Source: Planctomycetaceae bacterium (GTDB lineage: Bacteria; Planctomycetota; Planctomycetia; Planctomycetales; Planctomycetaceae). Taken from it: a stretch of DNA of 64,000 nt. How positions within the stretch are numbered: the first letter of the stretch is position 1; the number at the start of each line of letters is the position of its first letter. The translations under genes were made by a program, and so were the position numbers. The DNA lies in contig JAKFUF010000080.1 in the NCBI GenBank assembly GCA_021732845.1, forward strand, positions 1 to 64,000, given 5' to 3'. Positions 1 through 8,088 of this stretch are shown piece after piece. The notes below the pieces were generated by a model, which had not been told where the DNA came from, searched no databases, and worked only from the letters and a program-made list of their open reading frames with translations.

Positions 1-863
1 GGGCGGAGGCGGGCAAGGGGGTCTTCCCAACCATCATCGTTGGTGTGGGAAGTGGTGTGATTGTAGTTGGAGAGCAGACCTGGATGGCAGCCGATCTCGG
101 TCAAGCCGTAACCGGCGGAATGGACGAAATGCCGCAGGACTTTGAAGTCGATCCGTCCCGCATGGGACGTTCCAAAGTACCGGTCTGGATGTTCGATTTG
201 GGCTCGGTCAATCAGTTGTTCAAATTTCAGGGCGAAACGCCGCTTGATCGCCGCCATTGCTTCACGGGCGAGATCTCCCAGAGAGCGGAGTGACATCGCC
301 CCACGTTCACGAGCCACACGCGTCACAGTGATGTCGAAGCGTTCCAAGAGCGGTGGCATCAGTTCCGCGACGACAGGGAACATCTCCACATACTGGTGAC
401 CATTGGCATGCGAGGGCACGATCCCAAAATCACGCACGCGGGAGACCTGTTCGACAAGTTCTTTTCGCAGACCCTCCCGAAATCGTTGCGGATTTCGCAG
501 CAACTGCTGAAACACGCGAAACACGCCGGGGAAGCGGCCTCTGCTGTCCAACAGTTCCATTGGGTAGTCAGCCGTCAGCGGCCGGCCCTGCGTCAAGTTC
601 AGATGCAGCCCCAGGTCAAAGGGAAGTTCAGAATCTTCCAACCGCCGCCGGGCGTCTTGTGATGGCAGGCCGCCCACACGCTGCAGTTCCAGCAGGTCGC
701 GCCAGGCCCGCAGGGCTGAGCCACAGTCGGGGGCGTTGGCCAGAACGGAAGTGCTGGTCAACAAGCCATGGGTGAAGCCACGCAGAATGCCCTGGGTGAC
801 GGCGGGGTTCATCCCGTAGTCATCCGCGTGCAGAATCAGCGTTCGGCGGTAGGGGTTGTGCAT
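1..863 (-). CDS. YdjC/ChbG-family carbohydrate deacetylase, C-terminus cut by window edge
   Basis: The frame opens at ATG 863 and stays open for 287 codons to the window edge, so the C-terminus is missing. Residues 12-17 (HADDYG) form the Asp-Asp metal signature of the YdjC/ChbG/HpnK deacetylase family. LGLHLNLTQGRP (84-95) and PSHANGHQ (150-157) supply further His ligands typical of the family. Known members remove an N-acetyl group from chitooligosaccharides (ChbG) or from lipid-linked hexosamine in hopanoid glycosylation (HpnK). The start lies 8 bp after the stop of a GT2 glycosyltransferase on the same strand, so the two are probably co-transcribed and may act on the same glycolipid or glycan. 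That coupling is inference. The substrate cannot be told from sequence. Confidence 0.9.
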   Translation of the reverse strand, partial: MHNPYRRTLILHADDYGMNPAVTQGILRGFTHGLLTSTSVLANAPDCGSALRAWRDLLELQRVGGLPSQDARRRLEDSELPFDLGLHLNLTQGRPLTADYPMELLDSRGRFPGVFRVFQQLLRNPQRFREGLRKELVEQVSRVRDFGIVPSHANGHQYVEMFPVVAELMPPLLERFDITVTRVARERGAMSLRSLGDLAREAMAAIKRRFALKFEQLIDRAQIEHPDRYFGTSHAGRIDFKVLRHFVHSAGYGLTEIGCHPGLLSNYNHTTSHTNDDGWEDPLARLR

Positions 864-871
864 GGGCTTGC

Positions 872-1675
872 TCAGGCGGCCTTCTTCTGCGGCGGCAGGC
901 CTTCCAGGACTGGCTGGCGGTCATACTCGCCGCGCCAGGCCCGCATCCTCAGGTTGATGACGTCCAACAGCATCGGTAGTGCGTGCCGCGACAGGGACAG
1001 CGTCGAAGCGTACTCGTTGATCAGGACGACCGGGATCCGGCGGAAGGCCAGCCGCAGGTGATGCGTGAGATACACGACCTCGGCATCGAAGGCGAAGCCG
1101 TTGATGGTCGTCCGCGAAAAGATGGTTTGAGCCGCGCGGCGGCTGAAGATCTTGAGTCCGCACTGCGTGTCCGTGACCTCGCGCGAGACCAGCGATCGCA
1201 CGACCTCCCGAAAGACCGTGGTGGCGATGGTCCGCATGACCCGACGGCGGGCCTTGTACTCGGTGCCCACCATGTCCCGGGCGCCGAACACCACTTCCGT
1301 CTGGCCGCTGTGGATCAGGTGGTAGCCGTTGCGCAGTCCCGAAAGTTCGTAGGGCAGGTCGGCGTCCGTGAAGGACACGATCCGACCGGTGGCCTGCATC
1401 ATCCCGTTGCGGATGGCCGCCCCCTTACCGCTTTGGGGCTGGCTGATGGTGGAGAACCGCCGACCGTACGCATGAGTCAACCACGCCGTCTTGTCCACAC
1501 TGCCGTCATCAATCACGATGACACGATAATCGAGGCCCCATGCATCCAAATACGACTTGAGCCCATCGAGCGTCGCTGGCAGCCGCGACTCTTCGTTGTA
1601 AGCCGGTACGATCACCGTCAGATCGTGATCGGCGGGGACACTTGCCGCTGGTGTTGAAGACAGCACCATTTCCAT
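872..1675 (-). CDS. GT-A glycosyltransferase family 2 (dolichyl-phosphate glucosyltransferase-like)
   Basis: This predicted 267-aa enzyme has the family 2 layout: VIVPAYNEE at residues 21-29, the nucleotide-binding DDGSVDKT at 56-63, SGKGAAIRNG at 82-91 and the metal-binding FTDADL at 102-107. The order and spacing match the ALG5/DPG-synthase branch, which moves a hexose from a nucleotide sugar to a polyprenyl phosphate at the membrane. I chose ATG 1675 because the GT2 core begins about 20 residues later. The frame stays open upstream to a TTG at 1831, overlapping the previous gene, and ATG 1723 is another candidate. No membrane anchor is obvious, so it is probably cytoplasmic or peripheral. 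The YdjC-type deacetylase follows 8 bp downstream, suggesting a two-step lipid-linked sugar modification. Confidence 0.88.
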   Translation of the reverse strand: MEMVLSSTPAASVPADHDLTVIVPAYNEESRLPATLDGLKSYLDAWGLDYRVIVIDDGSVDKTAWLTHAYGRRFSTISQPQSGKGAAIRNGMMQATGRIVSFTDADLPYELSGLRNGYHLIHSGQTEVVFGARDMVGTEYKARRRVMRTIATTVFREVVRSLVSREVTDTQCGLKIFSRRAAQTIFSRTTINGFAFDAEVVYLTHHLRLAFRRIPVVLINEYASTLSLSRHALPMLLDVINLRMRAWRGEYDRQPVLEGLPPQKKAA

Positions 1676-1827
1676 GACTGACCCTGAGTTTGTACCGGAG
1701 TTGGCGGGGGACCGGCTGTGCATGCGGTCTGGCGAGACAGCCCGGCGGTGAAGCCAATCGACTGCGCGGCAAATCCAAGCACGTCCTGTCGGAGGGGCGG
1801 CAGGATTACCGCAATCGTCAGCGGGGG

Positions 1828-3483
1828 TCAACGCCGACTCCGGGCTCGGCGGTAAGGCTGCGGGGTTTCGGATGTCTGGGATGTTCTGTTTTTCACAACG
1901 CGGACGTCGGCGGCCTCAAGTTCGCTTGAGTCCTGTTCGAGTTGCAGCGAGGTCTGGTTGTACTGTGGCTGAGCCTCCAGTTCGTCCGTCAGCAGCGAGA
2001 CGAAGTCCTTGCTGGCCCGGTTGATGACGACAACCTTGCTGGCCGCCTGGGGCTGCCCAATGGGACGAATCACACAGACGATCTCGGCATCGGTGGCTCC
2101 GTCCACGGCTTCCGTGGCTGCGGCCCGACGCTTGGCATTGGGAGGCAGCTTTGCCGGCTTGGCAGTTTCCAGTACGGTTTCGCCAATCTCAACCTTGTCG
2201 TTCGCAGCGAGCGTCAACGCTGGCAGTTCATCCGTCTCGTCAGCAGGCTCTTCCTCCGAGGTGGCACCACCGTAGAGGTGTGACAGTTGGCATTGATCGA
2301 GCAGCTCCTGCACCGCCTTCAATCCGGCGTACAACCCGCGGCTGTCGCGTGGGTCCGCGGCGGTGCAAACTCCAATGACCTCGCCAGATTCAGCGAACAG
2401 CCCGCCGCCGGATCTCCCCTGAACGGGAACCCCGGTGCATTCGACATTTGCCGGGCCGACATAGCGGTTCAGCGCGGTGATCGACTGACGTTGGACGGTG
2501 GGGTCTTCGCCCCCGCCGCAACCCACCGTCACGACCCGCATTTTTTCCTGCATGACAAATTCGCCTGGCGCGACACGGGCAGCCACGACGGCTTCTGGAG
2601 TGGGCAGCAGGATCAATCCCAGATCTGACTTCTGGTCGTACTTGATCGGCTGGCCGACCAGAGTTTCGGTCTTGGCGTTGTTGACGAACAGGTCGACTTC
2701 GATGGTGCTGTCGGCTTCCAGATTTCGGAAAATGTGGCCGCAGGTCAGGATGATGGAGGTGCCTGGCTCGCTGAAAATCACCGTGCCCGAACCGAGATTC
2801 AGCCCCTTGCTGTCTTTGATGCGGATCCGCACGCTGGCATCGAGATAGCGGGCGTCCAGCGAAGGCTCTGGGTCATTTTCGCCGATGTTGCCACGGGCAA
2901 TGATTCCTGGAGTGTTAATGCTGCGGTTGTTTCCAGCGAGGCTTCGCTCAGCGACAGTGCGTTGGCCTCCCGGCCGCTTTGTATTTTTTGCATTTCCCTT
3001 GGCGACCTGCGAGGGCAGGACCGAGGGTTCTCCCAGCGATGCTTCTGGCTCCTGCACAGGCCCCCGATTGAGGGCACGTTGCTTGGGTGGTGGAGCGACC
3101 AATGGATTTTTTGCAGCAGGTTGCTGCCCAGCAAGATAGATTGGCGGATCCTGCGGTTTCGCCGGTCGGGCGTGCTGGGTGATCCGCATCATCATCCGCT
3201 TGAGATCCTGCTCCGAAACCTTTCCCACCACGCGGGTTGCTTCCTGGCCATCGACCACCAGCACAAAGGCGGGAATCGAGGAGACGTTAAACCGACGGGC
3301 AAGGTCTCTTTCCTGGTCGACATCGACCTTGCGGATGGGATAACCCTCGCGTTCCAGCCGGGAGACGATCGGGCTCATCTGCTGGCAGGGGCCGCACCAG
3401 GTGGCACTGAAGTCCAGAAGTACGTTGTCAGGATCACCGGCAAAAGCCACGGCGGACAACAAGACGACTTGCAGGGCACCCAT
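1828..3483 (-). CDS. Secreted thioredoxin-trypsin-like protease fusion
   Basis: Predicted 551 aa. Residues 1-16 form a short hydrophobic signal-like segment. A thioredoxin fold follows with WCGPC at 29-33 and the cis-proline region VSSIPAF near residue 70. A Pro/Lys/Arg-rich linker (about 105-200) leads to a chymotrypsin/DegP-type domain with His250 (ILTCGH), Asp287 (KSDLGL) and Ser358 (GRSGGG), so the catalytic triad is complete. The C-terminal 150 residues are low complexity with no recognised domain. The expected role is an envelope protein combining disulfide exchange with proteolysis. ATG 3483 was chosen because it begins the signal segment; the frame extends 28 codons further upstream without conserved sequence. 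The next gene downstream starts within about 150 bp on the same strand. The fusion is unusual and the substrate is unknown. Confidence 0.88.
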   Translation of the reverse strand: MGALQVVLLSAVAFAGDPDNVLLDFSATWCGPCQQMSPIVSRLEREGYPIRKVDVDQERDLARRFNVSSIPAFVLVVDGQEATRVVGKVSEQDLKRMMMRITQHARPAKPQDPPIYLAGQQPAAKNPLVAPPPKQRALNRGPVQEPEASLGEPSVLPSQVAKGNAKNTKRPGGQRTVAERSLAGNNRSINTPGIIARGNIGENDPEPSLDARYLDASVRIRIKDSKGLNLGSGTVIFSEPGTSIILTCGHIFRNLEADSTIEVDLFVNNAKTETLVGQPIKYDQKSDLGLILLPTPEAVVAARVAPGEFVMQEKMRVVTVGCGGGEDPTVQRQSITALNRYVGPANVECTGVPVQGRSGGGLFAESGEVIGVCTAADPRDSRGLYAGLKAVQELLDQCQLSHLYGGATSEEEPADETDELPALTLAANDKVEIGETVLETAKPAKLPPNAKRRAAATEAVDGATDAEIVCVIRPIGQPQAASKVVVINRASKDFVSLLTDELEAQPQYNQTSLQLEQDSSELEAADVRVVKNRTSQTSETPQPYRRARSRR

Positions 3484-3623
3484 GGAGCCTCCATGCTCGG
3501 GGTTGTAACTTGCGTCGCGAGTTTTACAAATTTGACTCGCAATCCACATCCTTGTGGATATTTTCATTCAAGTGCATTGTTCGTGCCACGAAGAAAAAAG
3601 CGGGTTCGAAATTTTTGCGTGGC

Positions 3624-6600
3624 TCATGGCAGGCTCCAAACGCGGACCGTTTGATCGAGTCCAGCGGTCACGGCCGTCTTGCCGTCGGACGACAGTGACA
3701 CCGCCACGACCGCCTCGGCATGGCCTTTCAAAATTGCCACCACCTTGCCGGTTTCCAGTGACCACAGTTTCACGTCAGTCGACCCGGCCGTGGGGTCGAA
3801 ATGTTTCACAGCGACTTTCAGCAAGGCTTCAGCCTTCGCGCGGGGTGGCTCAACGACAACTCCGCCCGACAGCAATTCATTCCTTGGAGACCCCTCCACG
3901 GGCTGGCCTTCGGCCAGAACTGTTTTGACACGATTCGAGGGGCTTCCAGCGAGCAGCCAGCGCCCGTCGGACGAGACTGCAAATGGCAGTTGTCCCTCTT
4001 CGCCTTTGCTGAGCGCGATTCGATGCTTTTCCGTGCCCTGTTCGATGTCGAGCACAACAACTTCCCGTTGAAGCTCGTCCCAAACCACCGCCAGCCGGCC
4101 ATCGGCCGAAAACTCAAGACATCCTGGTGCTGTTGCAGGAACCTTAACCTGATGGACGACATTTCCGGTGGTGGCCTCCCACTGCACAACCGACTCGCCG
4201 TCGTAGGCCATCAACCGCTGCGAACTGTTCGAGGCCCCGACCTTGAACACGGGATTCGGCCGCTTGCCGACCGGTTTCGAAACTCCACTCGTGCGGTCCA
4301 GGCGGGTCACAGAACCGTCCTGATGTCCACACAGGAGAAATCGGCCATCGGGACAAACTGCCACCGACAAAACGCCGCTTCCCGTGTAAGCCTGGGCAGG
4401 CGCGTACGTGGCTTCGTCCAGCGGCTGGCCATCGAGTGACGGCATGGTGAGGCCGTCGTTCGGAGGGCGCTTGGTCTTTTTTGCCGCTTTCGCGGACTTT
4501 GTCGACGGCTTCGGAGCGGGCTGTCCGGAGGCGGGCTTTCCGGAAACCACCGCTTTTTCACCGGGCACGGTCACGCTGAAATTGATCAGGTTGAGAAACA
4601 GCGGTCCGCGATGGACCGTGGCAAAGGCGGCCCCCTTGGAATCGGGCGAGAAGGAGAGCGTGCTGGACACCGCGGGCGCTGCCCCCTTCATCTGCCGCCC
4701 GATGCTGAATGACGGCAGATCCCAGAGCGTCAGGTCGCCCTGATCCGTCGCGGCAAGGCATCTCTTCGAGTCCGGCGAAATCGCCAGGGTGACGGGGAAC
4801 CCTTCGATTCCACTCAGTGTTCCCCGCTGTGCGATCGGCTTCGCGTCGGTTTCGGCGAACACCGCCTTCGCGGCGGAAGACTCCCGTTTCACGTTCCACA
4901 ATGCCATCACTTCGCCGCGGTTCACCGACCAGAATTGCGCCGCATCATCCAGCACGGTAAGACTCACCAGCGCGCGGGCGCTTTCGTCTGCGAGCAATGC
5001 GGCACGCGGCGAGCGGCGGCTGTTCGGCAAGGTCGGCGCGAATGGCATCCGGTCAATTTCGCCTCCCGCCGTGCTGCCTTCCGCGGCCTGAGTGATCCCG
5101 CCCGCCTCAATGTCCGAGAGCGATGAAAAGCCGGTCTTTTGGCCGGTCAGTGCCGACCAACGCTGGCAGCGGCCGCTCGCATGGCCAGTGACGAGCCAGT
5201 TGCCGTCTTCAGAAAAGTCGCTGCCCACGATCAAATCCAGTTCGGCATCGTGCAGGTTCGCCAACTGCGATCCCGTGGCCACGTCATACAAAAATCCGAC
5301 CGCGGGCTGCTGTCCGGTTTCCGAGGGGCTCACATCCGTGGCTCCGACAAACAACATTTGGCCGTCAGCCGTGAAAGCCACTGTCGAAGGCGACTGGCAC
5401 CGGAAGTCCGCCGTCTGTCTTCCCGTGTCCATGTCGTAAGACATCAGGCCGCCATCAGCGGTCATCACCGTGAGTTTCTTTGCATCGGACGAGAGCGCCG
5501 CCGAGAAGAAGGCATTCGGTGGCTGCTGCAACTGGCGATCGGGCACGAACACGCGTGCCATCGCGCCGCCGGCTGCCGGGGCCGACCGGCCCTGGCGTTC
5601 CTGCAGCGAAACCCGCCGCACAACGTCGCCCGAGTCCGTGCGATGCACACTCACCGCGGTGTCATGCACCACCACCATCAGGGTTCCATCGCGGAAAAAA
5701 CTGACGGATCGAACGGTGTCGGGCGAAGCGGGTGTGGCTCCCGCCGGAGCGATGCGCGACAACACCTGCCGGGCCACCGTGTCGATCACCATGACGGCTC
5801 CGCCAGCCGTGGCCACAGCCACCCGGCCTTCATCGCGGCTGACTGTCAGATGCGAGAATGTCGCCTCCACTTCGGTGGCGAGCGGTACCGAGTTCTCGAT
5901 GGCCCCGGTGCTGGTGTCAAACTGGTGCAGGGCGACAAGCGCGCCGTTCTCTCCCGGCATCGCGCCAGTGCCCCAGCCGCGCCGGCCGCTGCGGCCAATC
6001 GCGATGGCGGAGAACCCCTGCGGCGATTCGGTCGCCGCACGGCGGGCCTTCAGAAAGGGAGCTGCGGCACTGGCATTCGCGTCCGCCGGCACCGTGCGAG
6101 TCCCGAATGCCAGATCCAGGGAGGGGGCGGCGGATGGAGCTTGTTCGCCGGTCCGAACCAGGGCGGCGACCTCGGGCAGTTCCCACACATGAATCGAGTT
6201 CTGGCCCCCGCTGCTCTCCACTGCCACGACACGGCGGTGGTTGGAACTGATGACTGGAGAGGCCCCTGCGCGGCCAATTCCAAACGCACCGCCCATTCCC
6301 ATGGCGGTGCCGCCCATTCCCATGGTGCCGCCCGGCTGCGAGCCGGACGGGGCGGCCACTGCGAAAAATTCATCGCCGGTCGTGGCATCGGCCACGACCG
6401 TCTCGCCGTTGGACAATGTGGCCAGCAGGGCACGACCATTGCCGGATGTCGAAGCACCAGTCACGAACACCTGAGTCGCCACCGGCTGGCCTGCCAGCCG
6501 CTTGAACTGCCATTGACCGATCTCCTTCCCCTGCTGCACATCCCAAGTCTTGACCGATCCATCGGCGGAGAGCACAAGCGCCGTGTCGCGGCTGGGGGAC

Positions 6601-7400
6601 AATGCCACCGGGGGAACCGTACCCTGAAAACTTGTCGCCGCGGGCACCCGGCGGACGACCAGCCCCGTGCGCAGGTCTCGCACGAGGATCTCGCCCGTGT
6701 CGAGAGCCGCGTAGAACTGTCCGCCCGACTTCGAAAAGCAGATCCGGGTCACGGGTGTCTCGCCCGATCCGTAGCCCCTCACGCGCCGCGCCGAGGCAAC
6801 GTGATACAGGTCCACCGCGCGGCCATCCCGTCGGACGGCCAGCATCCAGTTCAAGTCCGCGGAAAACGCGCATGGGTCGTCGCCTGTCGGAACGGCGTTG
6901 GTGGATCGGCCGAGACCTCCAAAGCGGCCAACGCTTTCGTCAGCCGCTTCGGTGCGGACGGGAACAATGAGAAAGTGGGACTTGTTGTCGAATCCCATCC
7001 CCGCCGAGGCGATCTCCAATTCGGGAAATTTCCGCGCGGCTTCCAGCGGCAGTTCGGCCCCCGTTTCGACATCCCAGCCGCGCACCGTGCCGGACTGTTC
7101 CAGAGACAGCAGCCGGCGGCCATCGGCGGCGAGGGCCACACGCACTACCTGTTCCTTTTGAGGGATCGTACGCAGCAGTTTTGGTGCTGAAAGGGGGTTC
7201 GTGTTTCCGGCGGCTGTGTTCGCCGGAACTGCCTGACCTCCGGTCGCTGTCGACGGAACAGCCGCCGGAACGGGAGCCGGCTTTGCTCCGCAACCCACGG
7301 AGACGGAGAAGGCCAGCAGGAGGATCAGGGATGCCGTCAGACGCAGCCCGCCTCGACAGGCATGTGGAGCTGAAACCGAGGTTGAGCATGCTCGTTTCAT
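3624..7400 (-). CDS. Large WD40-repeat lipoprotein
   Basis: Predicted 1258 aa. The N-terminus has a hydrophobic stretch (residues 21-35) and a lipobox ending at Cys37 (SVSVGC), so the protein is probably lipid-anchored and extracytoplasmic. The rest is a long series of WD40-like blades. Examples are a TVRGWDVETG blade near residue 115, a SVKTWDVQQG blade near 290, and a canonical last blade reading DQTVRVWSLP at the C-terminus. A Gly/Met-rich insert lies near residues 380-400 and a Lys/Pro-rich insert near 950-980. Proteins of this type act as interaction platforms and have no catalytic residues that I can see. It is followed 140 bp downstream by the thioredoxin-protease gene on the same strand. 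The exact blade count needs a structure prediction. Confidence 0.88.
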   Translation of the reverse strand: MKRACSTSVSAPHACRGGLRLTASLILLLAFSVSVGCGAKPAPVPAAVPSTATGGQAVPANTAAGNTNPLSAPKLLRTIPQKEQVVRVALAADGRRLLSLEQSGTVRGWDVETGAELPLEAARKFPELEIASAGMGFDNKSHFLIVPVRTEAADESVGRFGGLGRSTNAVPTGDDPCAFSADLNWMLAVRRDGRAVDLYHVASARRVRGYGSGETPVTRICFSKSGGQFYAALDTGEILVRDLRTGLVVRRVPAATSFQGTVPPVALSPSRDTALVLSADGSVKTWDVQQGKEIGQWQFKRLAGQPVATQVFVTGASTSGNGRALLATLSNGETVVADATTGDEFFAVAAPSGSQPGGTMGMGGTAMGMGGAFGIGRAGASPVISSNHRRVVAVESSGGQNSIHVWELPEVAALVRTGEQAPSAAPSLDLAFGTRTVPADANASAAAPFLKARRAATESPQGFSAIAIGRSGRRGWGTGAMPGENGALVALHQFDTSTGAIENSVPLATEVEATFSHLTVSRDEGRVAVATAGGAVMVIDTVARQVLSRIAPAGATPASPDTVRSVSFFRDGTLMVVVHDTAVSVHRTDSGDVVRRVSLQERQGRSAPAAGGAMARVFVPDRQLQQPPNAFFSAALSSDAKKLTVMTADGGLMSYDMDTGRQTADFRCQSPSTVAFTADGQMLFVGATDVSPSETGQQPAVGFLYDVATGSQLANLHDAELDLIVGSDFSEDGNWLVTGHASGRCQRWSALTGQKTGFSSLSDIEAGGITQAAEGSTAGGEIDRMPFAPTLPNSRRSPRAALLADESARALVSLTVLDDAAQFWSVNRGEVMALWNVKRESSAAKAVFAETDAKPIAQRGTLSGIEGFPVTLAISPDSKRCLAATDQGDLTLWDLPSFSIGRQMKGAAPAVSSTLSFSPDSKGAAFATVHRGPLFLNLINFSVTVPGEKAVVSGKPASGQPAPKPSTKSAKAAKKTKRPPNDGLTMPSLDGQPLDEATYAPAQAYTGSGVLSVAVCPDGRFLLCGHQDGSVTRLDRTSGVSKPVGKRPNPVFKVGASNSSQRLMAYDGESVVQWEATTGNVVHQVKVPATAPGCLEFSADGRLAVVWDELQREVVVLDIEQGTEKHRIALSKGEEGQLPFAVSSDGRWLLAGSPSNRVKTVLAEGQPVEGSPRNELLSGGVVVEPPRAKAEALLKVAVKHFDPTAGSTDVKLWSLETGKVVAILKGHAEAVVAVSLSSDGKTAVTAGLDQTVRVWSLP

Positions 7401-7456
7401 CGCTGATCCTTTTAAGGTGAACTCTACAGAAGACGAGCCCTTCAGTCCAGAACTTC

Positions 7457-7708
7457 CGCGAGAGCCACCCTGGTCATCGTTCCCGGACCCGTGACGTTCA
7501 CGATGGGTTCGCCGTCCACGGAAGGCGACCGCGAGGGCGGTATCAGGCGGCGGACTATTGCAGCCAGTTGAGCCACGCGGAGAGTTTGCCGGAGACCGAG
7601 TGGTGCTATCTTCCCAACGAGAAGCAGGAGTTTGCTGCGGGGATACGTCCGGCGGAGAATTACCTGGAGCGGAAGGGGTATCGGCTGCCGACGGAACGGC
7701 ATGGCTGA
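7457..7708 (+). pseudogene. Relic of a formylglycine-generating-enzyme (FGE-sulfatase/C-type-lectin fold) protein
   Basis: Two pieces of one FGE-domain protein lie head to tail in different frames. Around 7463-7540 the frame reads LVIVPGPVTFTMGSPSTEG, which matches the N-terminal FxMGSP signature of the domain. From 7538 the neighbouring frame reads YQAADYCSQLS, then ETEWCYLPNEK and GYRLPTE, the central block of the same family, up to a TGA at 7706-7708. About 100 codons expected between the two pieces are missing, and the conserved C-terminus after RLPTE is absent. This is therefore a deletion and frameshift relic, not an active gene. The domain is a common variable-protein scaffold in diversity-generating retroelements, which fits the Avd-like fragment that begins 12 bp downstream. 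Confidence 0.78.
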
Positions 7709-7720
7709 TTCCGCGGAACT

Positions 7721-7834
7721 GTGATCACGAAAACCTATGACCTGATCCTCTGGACGTGCCAGCATACCGGCAAGTTCCCGCGGCACCACCGGTTTGGCTT
7801 GGGCGACCGGATTGAACGCCATCTGTCAGTTTGA
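7721..7834 (+). pseudogene. Truncated Avd-like protein (diversity-generating retroelement accessory protein)
   Basis: A GTG-initiated frame of 37 codons begins [11 protein letters not shown], continues with [18 protein letters not shown] and stops at 7832-7834. This matches the N-terminal helix pair of the Avd/bAvd four-helix-bundle family, whose hallmark is KTYDLILW followed by FPR..RF.LG.RIE. Full-length members are about 110-130 residues, so some two thirds is missing. Avd binds the reverse transcriptase and template RNA in diversity-generating retroelements. The fragment sits directly after an FGE-fold relic, the usual variable-protein-then-avd order. No reverse transcriptase or template repeat is visible in the window. 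The family match is by eye; the related 23S-rRNA intervening-sequence four-helix proteins are the main alternative. Confidence 0.65.
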
Positions 7835-7977
7835 AGCCGGTGTTCTGCGGGACCGAGATCAACATCACGCAGGAAGGGATCCGCGATGTGATCCCCGCCG
7901 AAGCCTGCCATCTCGGCTGGCAGGAGTCGCTCACGCTGCTGGCGCAGCTCGTCGAGGCGGCGATTCCCGATTCCTGA
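7831..7977 (+). pseudogene. C-terminal relic of an AHSA1/SRPBCC-domain protein
   Basis: The frame from 7831 to the TGA at 7975-7977 reads GTEINITQEGIRDVIP and then CHLGWQESLTLLAQLVE, ending AAIPDS. This is the typical last third of SRPBCC/AHSA1-type proteins: a final beta strand with T.EGIP.., then the C-terminal helix with GW..SL..L..L. No start or N-terminal two thirds is present, and the sequence abuts the end of the Avd-like fragment. It is best read as a gene end left after a deletion. It could be joined to the Avd relic by the same deletion event. It is unlikely to be expressed as a functional protein. Confidence 0.6.
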
Positions 7978-8088
7978 AGGAAACGGGGATCCCATTGCCG
8001 GCGTGTGACCTTAAGTGCGTTCCTTGACCCCTCCGAAGGGTGGCGTCAAACTGCGTACAAAGATTTCTGATTCTGGAAAGGCAGGACC

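Noticed and set aside
2734-3654. 306-codon plus-strand frame
   Set aside because: Antisense to the thioredoxin-protease gene and its upstream region; no motif, and the minus-strand protein has a complete catalytic triad.
5139-7190. 683-codon plus-strand open frame
   Set aside because: It is antisense to the WD40 lipoprotein gene, whose protein has a lipobox and repeated blades. Its own translation is Arg/His/Pro-rich with no domain.
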